The notes under the pieces were generated by a model. The model searched no databases and had not been told where the DNA came from. It worked only from the letters and a program-made list of their open reading frames with translations. 64,000 nucleotides of DNA. It comes from Agreia sp. Leaf283. Its GTDB lineage: Bacteria > Actinomycetota > Actinomycetes > Actinomycetales > Microbacteriaceae. The position numbers and the translations under genes are program-made. Of the stretch, positions 52,289-62,635 are shown one piece after another; positions within the stretch are counted from its first letter, which is position 1, and each line of letters opens with the position of its first letter. The stretch is from contig NZ_LMNF01000001.1 of assembly GCF_001422485.1 (NCBI RefSeq), positions 905,050-969,049 of the forward strand. Reading direction: 5' to 3'.

Positions 52289-53311
52289 GTGATCCAGACC
52301 GTACTCGGGCCCGTCGAGGCGGCCGCGCTCGGCTCGGTCTCGATGCACGAGCATCTGCTGACCGACGCCAGCGCGCTGCAGCGCCCCGGGGTCGAGGCGC
52401 TCGACCCCGACCAGCCCGTCACAGCCGATCTCGCCGCCGCCCTGCGCTGGAGCCAGCTGGCGCTCGCCGACAACCTGCGGCTCGACGACCTCGATCTGCT
52501 GGCCGACGAGGTCGCGGGCGGCGCGCGCGCCGGACTCGGGGCCGTGGTCGACCTCAGCTCGCTCGGCTTCGGCCCCGATCACGCGCGTCTTCCCGAGCTC
52601 GCCCGCCGCGGCGGCATGCACGTCGTCGCCGGCTACGGCGCGTACCTTCCCCGTCTGCTGCCCGAGTGGTACCTGGCCCTCGACGAAGACGGGCGCACGG
52701 CGCTGTTCGAGCGGGCCCTGACCGACGCGGTGCCGGGCGCCGACTATCGCGCCGGCATCCTCGGCCTCATGGGAACGACCGGCGCGTTCTCGACCCCCGA
52801 CGGCGACGAGGAGCGTCGCAGCCTCACCGCCGCGGGCCGGGCCGCGCTCGCGACCGGCTCTGCGATCAGCGTGCGGCTCGCCGCCGACGCGCGCAACGGG
52901 CTCGTCGTGCTCGAGCATCTCACCTCCCTCGGTGTGGAGCCCCAGCGAGTGGTGTTCACCACCGTCGACGAGTTCCTCGACCTGCCCTATCTGCGCGACC
53001 TCGGCCAGGCCGGCTCGGTGCTCGAGATGTGCTTCGGCAACGAGGGCTCGCACGTCGGCCGCATCCGCAATGCGAGCGACCCGCAACGACTGGATGCCCT
53101 CGGCTCGCTTCTCGAAGACGCCCCCGACACGCGCTGGGTGCTCGGGCACAGCACCTGGACGAAGGGGCAGCTGCGCCGGTTCGGCGGACACGGCCTCGAC
53201 CATCTGAGCGCGCGGGTCGTGCCGGCGCTGAGGCTTCTCGGAGTCTCCGACGATGTGCTCCATCGCATGACCGTGCTCGAGCCGGCCCGGCTCCTCGACC
53301 TTTCCGACTGA
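52289..53311 (+). CDS. Phosphotriesterase-family protein with degenerate metal site
   Basis: The 340-residue protein starts VIQTVLGPVEAAALGSVSMH and keeps the HEHLL block of PTE-like amidohydrolases near residue 20. The other ligands appear lost: the bridging Lys/Glu position reads GILGLMGTTG, the first late His reads ISVRLAADA, the second reads VVFTTVDEF, and the final Asp region reads VLGHSTWTK. It may be a pseudo-enzyme or use another mechanism. The start is GTG 52289, after GAGGAG. It is followed 26 bases later by an aldehyde dehydrogenase gene. Confidence 0.82.
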   Translation: MIQTVLGPVEAAALGSVSMHEHLLTDASALQRPGVEALDPDQPVTADLAAALRWSQLALADNLRLDDLDLLADEVAGGARAGLGAVVDLSSLGFGPDHARLPELARRGGMHVVAGYGAYLPRLLPEWYLALDEDGRTALFERALTDAVPGADYRAGILGLMGTTGAFSTPDGDEERRSLTAAGRAALATGSAISVRLAADARNGLVVLEHLTSLGVEPQRVVFTTVDEFLDLPYLRDLGQAGSVLEMCFGNEGSHVGRIRNASDPQRLDALGSLLEDAPDTRWVLGHSTWTKGQLRRFGGHGLDHLSARVVPALRLLGVSDDVLHRMTVLEPARLLDLSD

Positions 53312-53337
53312 CCAGAACCCACCACCCGGAGGACCCC

Positions 53338-54792
<1,455 letters not shown>

Positions 54793-54832
54793 CCCTCGCG
54801 CGCCTCCCCTCGCTGGACGCCACGGCCTCACC

Positions 54833-54888
54833 GAGGTGCGGGAAGTGGCCGCCTCATCCGTCGACGAAGCGGCCACTCTCCGCACTTC
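54833..54888. repeat. 56-nt intergenic palindrome, class I copy B
   Basis: The outer arms are GAGGTGCGG/CCGCACTTC and the inner arms GGCCGC/GCGGCC. Compared with copy A, a T-A pair in the inner stem is replaced by C-G. It lies 40 bases after the ALDH stop, before the convergent MFS gene. Confidence 0.8.
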
Positions 54889-54930
54889 AGTGCGTCACGC
54901 GACCGGCGCGTGGGCGGGGGCGGGCTTCGC

Positions 54931-56148
54931 TCAGACGAGCGGCGGCTCCACCGCGGGGGCCACGCCGCGGCCGCCCTCGAGCCGTCTGCTCAGAATCGGG
55001 ATGGCGGCGAGCTGCAGCACGGCGAGGATGACCAGCGCCTCGCGTGATCCGAGGGTCGAGACGAGAAGGCCGCCGACGAGCGAGCCCGTCGCGTAGCCGG
55101 CGCTCGTGAAGGCGGAGAAGACGCCCACGCCTGTGGCCCGTCGCGCAGGATCGAGCCGTTGCGTCGACAGCAGCGTGAGCGCGGGGAACAGCGGCGAGTA
55201 CCCGACGCCGATGAGGACGGCGCCGACCGCCGCAGACGGGAAGTCGCTGGCGAACGCCAGAACCGCGAGGCCCGCGGCCAGCACCGCCAGGCTGATGCGG
55301 GCGGTGATGGTCGCGCCGATGCGATCGGGCAGTCCTCCGAGAAGCAGGCGCGACGCCACGACGCTGAGCGCGAAGACGGTGAACACGTTCGCGGCTCCGA
55401 AGAGGCCCTGCGCCTCGACCCCGTGGCCGATCAGGTGCGCGATGAGGAAGGCGATGAGGAAGCCCTCGGCGGCCCAGGCGAGAAATCCCACGCTTCCGGG
55501 GCGCAGGAGGGTCGCGATCAGGGGCCTGCCGGCCGGCGCCGGCTCGGCGCGGTCGACGACCGCGCGAGGCGGGGCACTGCCGTCGCGCGCCAGCATGGCC
55601 AGGAACAGGCCCGCGAGCTGCACGACCACCGCGGTCGCCCAGACCGCCCGGTAGCCGAAGGTCTGCAGCAGGTTCTCGCCGATCACGGGGCCGAGCGCCA
55701 GGCCCACCCACACGCTCAGCCCGAAGAAGCCGAGTGCTCGGCCCCGTTCTCCAACCGGGGTCTCGGCCACCACCCAGGCGGTCAGGGCCGTCGCGACCGC
55801 CGCGTTGCCGGCGCCGAAGACGATACGGCTCGCGGCCAGGCTCGGCACGGTCAGCAGCACCAGCACGAGAAGCAGTCCGGCGGCGCTGAGAACGGCCGCG
55901 CCCGCGATCACGCGCCGGGGTCCCCAGCGGTCGGTGAGTGCCCCGGCGATGGGCATCGCGATGATCGAGGCGAAGGCGGCCAGCGACACGAGCAGCCCGC
56001 CGACGGCGGCGTCCGCCCCCAGCTGCTGCTGCGCGAGGCGGGGGATGACGGGGGTGGTGGCGCCGTTGACGATGTGTCCGGCCGTAGAGGCCAGAACCAG
56101 CGTCCAGAACGCGATCCCCTTCGTGCCGGTCTCGCGAAGGGGCCTCAC
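54931..56148 (-). CDS. MFS transporter
   Basis: The 405-residue protein has 12 membrane segments and the motif A variant GALTDRWGPRRVIAGAAVLS near residue 75. It starts with GTG 56148, overlapping the RidA-like gene stop by 4 bases. It probably imports the substrate, or exports a product, of the surrounding catabolic genes. It has no large central loop. The cargo is unknown. Confidence 0.9.
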   Translation of the reverse strand: MRPLRETGTKGIAFWTLVLASTAGHIVNGATTPVIPRLAQQQLGADAAVGGLLVSLAAFASIIAMPIAGALTDRWGPRRVIAGAAVLSAAGLLLVLVLLTVPSLAASRIVFGAGNAAVATALTAWVVAETPVGERGRALGFFGLSVWVGLALGPVIGENLLQTFGYRAVWATAVVVQLAGLFLAMLARDGSAPPRAVVDRAEPAPAGRPLIATLLRPGSVGFLAWAAEGFLIAFLIAHLIGHGVEAQGLFGAANVFTVFALSVVASRLLLGGLPDRIGATITARISLAVLAAGLAVLAFASDFPSAAVGAVLIGVGYSPLFPALTLLSTQRLDPARRATGVGVFSAFTSAGYATGSLVGGLLVSTLGSREALVILAVLQLAAIPILSRRLEGGRGVAPAVEPPLV

Positions 56149-56651
56149 CCGGTGGTGTCGAGCGGCCGGCACTCGAGGCTGAGCCACAGCTCGAAGCACG
56201 CGCTACGAGAGAGGGCGGTGGCGCCGATCGACGCGCGGCCCATGCGGCCGGCGTCGGGCCCGAACACGTCGAGCAGCAGATCGCTCGCCGCGTTGGACAC
56301 CTCGTTGAGCAGCGTGAAGCCGGGAGGGCAGAGCACGAAGCAGAGGCCGCGCGAGAGCGCCACGACCTCGTCGAGGCTGCCGAGCGCGTAGCGGATCATG
56401 CCCAGTGCGTTCACTGCCGTGTAGCGGGCCGCCTCGCGAGCCTGTTCCAGGGTGATGTCGACGCCGACGCTTCCGCCGTGCAGCATCTCGCCGCTCCGGG
56501 ACTCCGGGGTGATTCCGCTGAGTTCGAGCAGGTTGCCGGTGCGGTGGAACGCGCGCAGCGAGCTGCCGTAGCGGCCGCCGTAGGGAGGGTCGGAGTAGTC
56601 GGGGATCTCGAGGCCGAGCTCGAGTGCTCGTGCCTCTGCGGAGTGCGTCAT
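56145..56651 (-). CDS. RidA/YjgF-family protein
   Basis: The 168-residue protein fits the YjgF/RidA fold with a longer start: LLELSGITPESRSGEMLHGG, the helix LEQAREAARYTAVNALGMIR, SLDEVVALSRGLCFVLCPPG and the end ATALSRSACFELWLSLEC. The usual active Arg of RidA is replaced by Ser in ALSRSACFELWL, so it may be a non-deaminase member. RidA proteins remove reactive imines formed by PLP and flavin enzymes, which fits the amino-transferase-like and amine oxidase genes next door. GAGGAAG precedes ATG 56651. Confidence 0.85.
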   Translation of the reverse strand: MTHSAEARALELGLEIPDYSDPPYGGRYGSSLRAFHRTGNLLELSGITPESRSGEMLHGGSVGVDITLEQAREAARYTAVNALGMIRYALGSLDEVVALSRGLCFVLCPPGFTLLNEVSNAASDLLLDVFGPDAGRMGRASIGATALSRSACFELWLSLECRPLDTTG

Positions 56652-56699
56652 GTGTCTTCCTCGTGCCGGGCGTCCAGCGTAACCGCCGGTGGCGTAAGT

Positions 56700-56737
56700 G
56701 GATACAACCTGATTAGTATGGGATCCATTATGCATCC
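56700..56737. promoter_or_regulatory. GGATACA-N14-GGATCC motif, copy 2, with GGATCCATTATGCATCC palindrome
   Basis: GGATACA at 56700 and GGATCC at 56721 keep the 21-base spacing seen at 52222. The second box is part of a 17-bp near-palindrome. It lies in the divergent promoter region between the RidA-like and class V PLP-enzyme genes. Confidence 0.65.
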
Positions 56738-56767
56738 AATCTGATGCCATGAGGAAGGAGCCGCGAC

Positions 56768-58009
56768 ATGACCATCGGTCTCGAGGGCGATACCAGCGCC
56801 TCGCTGCGGGCACGTCCGATCGACGTGTCGGCCGAGCGTTCTCGCACGATCGGCGCGGCGGGTCGCCACTACTTCAACGCGGCCGGATCCGGACTCATGA
56901 CCGATGCCGTCATCGAGGCCATGGTGATGCACCTCCGTCTCGAGCAGCGCATGGGCGGATACGAGGCCGCGACTCTCAGAGCGCCCGAGCTGGCGGCGGG
57001 CTACGAGGCCGCCGCGGCTCTGCTCGGCGCCCGGCCCGACGAGATCGCCTTCTTCGACAGCGCCACCTCCGGCCTGCGCGCCGTCTTCGACGCGCTGCGT
57101 CTCGGCGACGGCGACACCGTTCTTGCCCCTCGCTCGAGCTACGTCAGCCAGGCGCTCCGGATGCTCGCCCTCAGCCGGTACGACGGCGTGCGGCTTCGGA
57201 TCATCGAGACGGATGGCACGGGCGCGATGGACCTCGACGCCCTCGAGAGCGAGCTCGCGTCGGCCCCCGGGCGCACCGTCATCAGCGCCGTGCACATCCC
57301 CACCTCATCGGGGCTGGTGGAGCCCGTCGCCGAGATCGGTGCACTCGGCCGCCGCTACGGCGCACTCACCGTGCTCGACGCGACCCAGTCGGTGGGCCAC
57401 CTCGAGATCGACGTGACGCTGCTCGACTGCGACGCGCTCGTGACCACCGGCCGTAAGTACGTGCGCGGTCCCCGGGGTACCGGATTCGTGTACCTGCGCG
57501 CCGGGATGCTCGACGGCATAGGAGGCTGGGCACCCGACGTGCGAGGCTCGGTATGGACCGGGGCGGAGGAGTGGACGATGGACGACACCGCTCGCCGGCT
57601 CGAGACGTGGGAGTTCTCGGTCGCCGCGCGCCTGGGACTGGGCGTCGCGTTGAGCGAGGCGATCGAACGCGGGGTCGCGCAGACCGAGGCTCACCTGGTC
57701 TCCTCCGGCACGCGCCTGCGCGACGGTCTCGCCGACATCGCCGGCGTCTCCGTCACCGACCCGCGAGCGTCGCCCTCCGGACTGGTGACGTTCACCGTAG
57801 ACGGGGTCGCGGGCAAAGGGGTCAGCGCCCAGCTGCGCGAGGCCCGTATCGACTCCATCTCCGTACCCGCCGGGCATGCTCAATGGGATCTCGGCGCACG
57901 CGGCCTCGCGAGCGTCGTGAGGGTGTCACCCCACGTCTACAACGACGACGACGACACGGCGGCGCTGCTCCGGCACGTGGCTGGCATCGCACGGGAGGCG
58001 AGCCGATGA
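56768..58009 (+). CDS. Class V aminotransferase / cysteine-desulphurase-like PLP enzyme
   Basis: The 413-residue enzyme has FNAAGSGLMTDAVIEAMVMH near the start, FFDSATSGLRAVFDAL, a PLP Asp/Gln in VLDATQSVGHLEIDV near residue 208 and the Schiff-base Lys in VTTGRKYVRGPRGTGFVYL near residue 225. It is similar to isopenicillin-N-epimerase-like and EgtE-type C-S lyases. GAGGAAGGAG lies upstream of ATG 56768. It is first in a five-gene rightward operon with 4-bp overlaps. The substrate is unknown. Confidence 0.9.
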   Translation: MTIGLEGDTSASLRARPIDVSAERSRTIGAAGRHYFNAAGSGLMTDAVIEAMVMHLRLEQRMGGYEAATLRAPELAAGYEAAAALLGARPDEIAFFDSATSGLRAVFDALRLGDGDTVLAPRSSYVSQALRMLALSRYDGVRLRIIETDGTGAMDLDALESELASAPGRTVISAVHIPTSSGLVEPVAEIGALGRRYGALTVLDATQSVGHLEIDVTLLDCDALVTTGRKYVRGPRGTGFVYLRAGMLDGIGGWAPDVRGSVWTGAEEWTMDDTARRLETWEFSVAARLGLGVALSEAIERGVAQTEAHLVSSGTRLRDGLADIAGVSVTDPRASPSGLVTFTVDGVAGKGVSAQLREARIDSISVPAGHAQWDLGARGLASVVRVSPHVYNDDDDTAALLRHVAGIAREASR

Positions 58010-59097
58010 CTCTTCGCGACGTCGTCGTTCTCGGCCTCGGAATCCACGGATCGGCCGCCGCGTTCGAGCTCGCCCAGCGCGGGCTCGACGTCGTCGGCAT
58101 CGAGCAGTTCGAGTCGGGTCATGTGCGCGGGTCGTCGCACGGCGCGACCCGCATGATCCGCCGCGCCTACCCGCATCCGGTCTGGAACGACTTGGTCGAC
58201 CGCGCCTACCTCGGCTGGGACCGTTGGAACCTCGCGGCCGGTCGCCCGTTCGTGACCACCACGGGTGGGCTTTACGCGCACGACGGAGCGCCGACCCTGC
58301 AGGGCGGACACAGCCGACCCGTGGCCGAGGAGGAGCGCAAGACGATCGCCCCGTCGTTCGCGCCCCCAGCCGACTTCGGAGTCGTGCACGATCCCGACGC
58401 CGGCGTGATCGACGCGGCCGGCGCCCTCGCCTTCGCCCGCGCGGGCGCCCGAGCCGCCGGTGCCGAGCTGAGATTCGGCGAAACGGTGCTCGATTACAGC
58501 GTCGACGCGAGAGTGGTGACCGTGCGCACGTCGGCCGAGACGATCCGCGCCAGACGACTCGTTCTCGCGGGCGGAGCCTGGGCGCCCGCACTTGTTCCCC
58601 AGGCGGCGAGCTTCTTCGAGGTGTGGCGCATCGTCACGCTCACCGTTGCCGCCGGCCAGGCCGTCGCCCAGCCCCCGGCGCTCGGCTGCTTCTCGGTCGA
58701 CCTGCCAGAGGGGCTCGTGTTCGGCCTCCCCGAGGCATCGGGCTCGGGAGCCAAGATCGGCATCGACGCCGGCCCGGTCTGGAACCCGGATGTGCCCGTC
58801 GCCCCGCCGACCGACGCCGAGGTGCGGCAGCTGGCCGAGCTGCTCGGCCGCTTCGTACCCGGAATCGACACCACGCAGGGCGAGGCCGTCGCCTGCCTCT
58901 ACACGATGACGCCCGACAAGCGCTTCGTCGTGGGCGCCCTGCCCGGAACGCCCGAGGTCGTACTGGCCTCGGCCTGCTCCGGCCACGGCTTCAAGTTCGG
59001 CCCGGCCATCGGCGAGGCGGTCGCCGACCTCGTGACCGGCGTGGCTCGACCCGACCTCGACTTCGTCAGCCCCGCCCGCATGGAGGCCCACGTATGA
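58006..59097 (+). CDS. FAD-dependent oxidase, sarcosine / N-methyl-amino-acid oxidase (MSOX/SolA) type
   Basis: The 363-residue flavoenzyme begins with the FAD loop VVVLGLGIHGSAAAFELAQR and GSSHGATRMIRRAYPHP, the active-site loop of MSOX. CLYTMTPDKRFVVG near residue 298 places a Cys at the position that carries covalent flavin in MSOX, and ACSGHGFKFGPAIGEAV is the end block. It should oxidise a secondary amine or N-methyl amino acid to an imine or aldehyde plus H2O2. Its ATG overlaps the PLP-enzyme stop. Confidence 0.9.
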   Translation: MTLRDVVVLGLGIHGSAAAFELAQRGLDVVGIEQFESGHVRGSSHGATRMIRRAYPHPVWNDLVDRAYLGWDRWNLAAGRPFVTTTGGLYAHDGAPTLQGGHSRPVAEEERKTIAPSFAPPADFGVVHDPDAGVIDAAGALAFARAGARAAGAELRFGETVLDYSVDARVVTVRTSAETIRARRLVLAGGAWAPALVPQAASFFEVWRIVTLTVAAGQAVAQPPALGCFSVDLPEGLVFGLPEASGSGAKIGIDAGPVWNPDVPVAPPTDAEVRQLAELLGRFVPGIDTTQGEAVACLYTMTPDKRFVVGALPGTPEVVLASACSGHGFKFGPAIGEAVADLVTGVARPDLDFVSPARMEAHV

Positions 59098-60623
59098 CCA
59101 CCGACACGCCTCGTTCGGCGGCCCGTATCGCCGTGGCCGCACCGCACCCTGCCGCGCTCGAAGCGGCATCCGAGGCCGTAGCCGCGGGAGGCGACGCCAT
59201 CGACGCGGCCCTCGCGGCCGCGGCGGCGCTGACCGTCGTCTACCCGCACCAGTGCGCGATCGGCGGTGACCTCGTAGCGCTCGTGCGTCGCCCCGACGGC
59301 AGCGTGACCGCGGTGCTCTCGGCCGGCGCCGCCCCGGCCGCGATCGACGTCGCGGCACTGTCGCGCCACGAGCGGATGCCCAAACAGGGCGCGCAGACCG
59401 TGACCGTTCCGGGCGTGGTCGCCGGATGGCGGGCCCTCGATGCGCTCGGCGGACGCCTCGGCCTCGCGGCCCCGCTGCAGCGTGCGGCGCGCCTCGCCGC
59501 CGACGGCTTCGCCGTGTCGAAGGGCCTGGCCCGCGCCGTCGCGATCCGCCGAGAGGAGCTGCTGGCAGACGAGGGCACGCGCGACATCTTCGGCGACGGG
59601 CGGGGCGGGCTCGCGATCGAGGGCGACCTCATCGTGCAGCCCGCGCTCGCGGCCACGCTCGACGAGCTCGCTCTCGATCCCGGCGCCTTCTACGAGGGAC
59701 GCATCGCCTCCTCCCTGGCCGCGCGGTTGCGCACGCTGGGCGGAGCGCACACCGAGGCCGACTTCGCCGCGCACGAGGCCGAGATCGCAGAACCGGTCAC
59801 GTCGTCGCTGGGCGGCGCGCGCTGGTGGGTGGCCCCGCCGCCCAGCCAGGGCGTCGTGCTGCTCGGCATCCTGCCCGAGGCGCTCGACGGCGACACGGCC
59901 GAGCTCGTGGGTGCCGTGCACAGGGCGGCGCTCATCCGGCAGGCGCAGCTCGGCGATCCGCGCGGGGGCCCGATCGACGTCGACGCGATGCTGCGCCCTA
60001 GTTTTGGGGCGTACGAGGGCGCGCTTCCCCGCGCCGGCCGAGCGCTCGGAGACACCGTCGCCGTGACCGCCGCAGGCTCCGACGGAACCGTCGTGACTCT
60101 CATTCAGAGCGTCTACCAGCTCTTCGGCTCGGGCATCCTCGACCCCGAGACGGGCGTGCTGCTGCACAACCGGGGCTCGGCATTCAGCACCGACCCCGCG
60201 CATCCGGGGCATGTCGGGCCCGGCCTGCGGCCGCCGCACACCCTGCTGCCCGTGATCGCGCAGACCGACGAACTCGTGGTCGGACTCGGCTGCCAGGGCG
60301 GCAGCGCCCAGCCCTGGATCCTCTCGCAGCTCGTGCGCGACCTCATCGACCCCTCCGCAGCTCCGGTCGGCACGCTCGGCCGGCCGCGGTTCATCATCGG
60401 CGCCCGCGACATCGGCCACGAGGTCATGACGCTGGTCGCCGAGCCCGGGATGCGCGTGGCCGCGGAGGCCGCGCACGATCTCGGCCTGCCCGTGGTCACC
60501 ACCGACGGTCTCATCGACGACGCCGGCCACGTGCAGGTGGTGCGCCTGCACGCCGACGGACGCCTCGACGCCGCGAGCGATCCCCGCGCCGACGGGCGAG
60601 CCGTCGTGTTCGACGCCCCCTGA
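59094..60623 (+). CDS. Gamma-glutamyltransferase-family Ntn hydrolase
   Basis: The 509-residue precursor has VAAGGDAIDAALAAAAALTV and YPHQCAIGGDLVALV at the start and the autoprocessing site at GD-T near residue 321 (nucleotides about 60054), followed by DGTVVTLIQSVYQLFGSGIL. The usual TTH after the cleavage is TVA here, so the nucleophile is kept but the next two residues differ. There is no signal peptide, so it is cytoplasmic. It may hydrolyse gamma-glutamyl amides. It overlaps the oxidase gene by 4 bases. Confidence 0.88.
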   Translation: MTTDTPRSAARIAVAAPHPAALEAASEAVAAGGDAIDAALAAAAALTVVYPHQCAIGGDLVALVRRPDGSVTAVLSAGAAPAAIDVAALSRHERMPKQGAQTVTVPGVVAGWRALDALGGRLGLAAPLQRAARLAADGFAVSKGLARAVAIRREELLADEGTRDIFGDGRGGLAIEGDLIVQPALAATLDELALDPGAFYEGRIASSLAARLRTLGGAHTEADFAAHEAEIAEPVTSSLGGARWWVAPPPSQGVVLLGILPEALDGDTAELVGAVHRAALIRQAQLGDPRGGPIDVDAMLRPSFGAYEGALPRAGRALGDTVAVTAAGSDGTVVTLIQSVYQLFGSGILDPETGVLLHNRGSAFSTDPAHPGHVGPGLRPPHTLLPVIAQTDELVVGLGCQGGSAQPWILSQLVRDLIDPSAAPVGTLGRPRFIIGARDIGHEVMTLVAEPGMRVAAEAAHDLGLPVVTTDGLIDDAGHVQVVRLHADGRLDAASDPRADGRAVVFDAP

Positions 60624-60655
60624 ACCAGCCCATCCCACCACCCGAAGGAAGCCCC

Positions 60656-62635
60656 ATGACCGCCCACGTTCTCGATCCCCTCACCTCAGCCGAGATCGCC
60701 TCGTTCGTCGCAGCGGTGCGTGCCAGCGACCGCATCGGCGCGCGTCCCCGCTTCTGGGGCATCTCGCTCGACGAGGAGAAGGCGAAGGCGCTGAAGCCGG
60801 GCGACGCGCGACCCGTGCGGCTCGTCGTGATGAACCCCGACGCACACGCATCCTGGGAGGTGCGCGGCTGGACGGCCGGCCCGACGAACGACGCGATCGT
60901 CGAGGTGTGGTCGGATGTCGACCACCGGCGCCCCGGGGTGTCGAGCGACGAGGCGCGCCTGATCGCGCGGGCGGCACGCGACTCGCCCCTGCTGGTCGAG
61001 GCGCTCGCGAAGCGCGGCATCACCGACACGTCGCTGGTCTGGGTCGACCCCGAGTCGATCACGGGCTTCGTGCCCGACGACCTCGCCGATCGCCGACTGA
61101 GCTGGGGAACCGTCTGGTACCGGGAGTTCCCGGAGGACAACGGCTACGCCCGCCCCGTCGCGGGGCTCGTGCCCATTCTCGACCTCGACACCCTCGAGGT
61201 GATCCGCATCGAGGACCATGGTGTGATCCCCATGGCGAGCGAGACAGGCGTGTACACGCCCGGAACCTGGGGGCCGAACCGCACTGTGGCGCCTCTGGAT
61301 GTCGTGCAGCCCGAGGGCCCCGGCTTCACCATCGAGGGCCGGCAGGTGACGTGGCAGAACTGGTCGTTCCGCGTGGGCTTCAGCCACCGCGAGGGGCTCG
61401 TGCTGCACGAGGTGAGCTACCGCGACGGCGACACGGTGCGACCGGTCATCGACCGGGCGGCCGTCAACGAGATGTACGTGCCGTACCTCGACAGCGACCC
61501 CACCGCCTACCGCAAGAACTTCTTCGACTGGGGCGAGTACGGCGCGGGGCCGCTGACCGCGAGCCTCGAGCTCGGCTGCGACTGCCTCGGCGAGATCCGC
61601 TACTTCGACGTGGAATACCTCGACGGCCTCGGCGAACCGCAGACGATCGCGAACGGCATCTGCATCCACGAGGAGGATGACTCGATCCTCTGGAAGCACG
61701 TCAACACCCGCACGGGCAGCGCCGAGGTGCGCCGCAGCCGCCGACTCGTCATCTCGAGCTTCGCCACGGTCGCGAACTACGACTACGGCTTCTACTGGTC
61801 GCTCTATCAGGACGGCTCGATCGAGCTCGAGGTGAAGCTCACCGGCCTCATGTCGGTGTCGGGCATCGCCGACGGCGAGCGCCCCCGCTACGGCCGACTG
61901 GTCGCCCCGAACGTGCAGGCCCCCACCCACCAGCACTACTTCGCGGTACGCCTCGACATGGCGATCGACGGCGCCCTGAACCGCCTCGTCGAGGTGCACG
62001 CCGAGCCGGAGCCCGACGAGGCCCTGAACCCCTGGGGCAACGCCTGCATCGCGGTCGAGACGCCGATCTCGTCGGAGGCGCTCGGAGCGCGGCGGGCCGA
62101 CCCGGCGAAGGCCCTGCACTGGAGGGTCGAGAGCGAATCGGCGGTGAACCGCTACGGCGACAGCACCGCCTACCGGCTCGCCATCCAGAACACGGCCCAG
62201 CTCTACGCCCGGCCCGGCAGCGTCGTCGAGCGCAAGGCTCCCTTCGTGGCGCAGCACCTCTGGGCCAGCGCGTTCGACCCCGAGCAGCGCTTCATCGCCG
62301 GCGAGTACCCCAACCAGGGCGAGCTCGGCGACGACGGCGTGCACGTGTGGCAGCAGGCCGACCGCTCGCTCGAGAACGAGAGGCTCGTGCTCTGGCCCGT
62401 GCTCGGCGTGCATCACTTCCCCCGCCCGGAGCAGTGGCCGATCATGCCGGTCGACCGCATCACGCTGCGACTCGAGCCCGACGGATTCTTCGACCGCAAT
62501 CCCTCGCTCGACGTGCCGCCGTCGGCGATGTCCGACCACTGCGCCGCGCCGAACGCGGAGCACGACCACGATCATGCCGGGCACGATCATGCCGGGCACG
62601 ACCACCAGCAGCACGGCCACGAGGGAGGCCGCTGA
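60656..62635 (+). CDS. Primary-amine oxidase (copper/TPQ) with His-rich C-terminal tail
   Basis: The 659-residue enzyme has the N3 and catalytic domains of bacterial copper amine oxidases. The TPQ precursor Tyr is in ATVANYDYGFYW near residue 378 and the catalytic Asp is in YVPYLDSDPTAYRKNFFDWG near residue 280; copper ligands are the HQHYF pair near residue 424 and a His in the LGVHHFPRPEQWPIMP block. The last 25 residues contain about ten His in HDHAGHD repeats, a probable copper-binding tail. It converts a primary amine to an aldehyde, NH3 and H2O2. GAAGGAAG precedes ATG 60656. Confidence 0.95.
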   Translation: MTAHVLDPLTSAEIASFVAAVRASDRIGARPRFWGISLDEEKAKALKPGDARPVRLVVMNPDAHASWEVRGWTAGPTNDAIVEVWSDVDHRRPGVSSDEARLIARAARDSPLLVEALAKRGITDTSLVWVDPESITGFVPDDLADRRLSWGTVWYREFPEDNGYARPVAGLVPILDLDTLEVIRIEDHGVIPMASETGVYTPGTWGPNRTVAPLDVVQPEGPGFTIEGRQVTWQNWSFRVGFSHREGLVLHEVSYRDGDTVRPVIDRAAVNEMYVPYLDSDPTAYRKNFFDWGEYGAGPLTASLELGCDCLGEIRYFDVEYLDGLGEPQTIANGICIHEEDDSILWKHVNTRTGSAEVRRSRRLVISSFATVANYDYGFYWSLYQDGSIELEVKLTGLMSVSGIADGERPRYGRLVAPNVQAPTHQHYFAVRLDMAIDGALNRLVEVHAEPEPDEALNPWGNACIAVETPISSEALGARRADPAKALHWRVESESAVNRYGDSTAYRLAIQNTAQLYARPGSVVERKAPFVAQHLWASAFDPEQRFIAGEYPNQGELGDDGVHVWQQADRSLENERLVLWPVLGVHHFPRPEQWPIMPVDRITLRLEPDGFFDRNPSLDVPPSAMSDHCAAPNAEHDHDHAGHDHAGHDHQQHGHEGGR

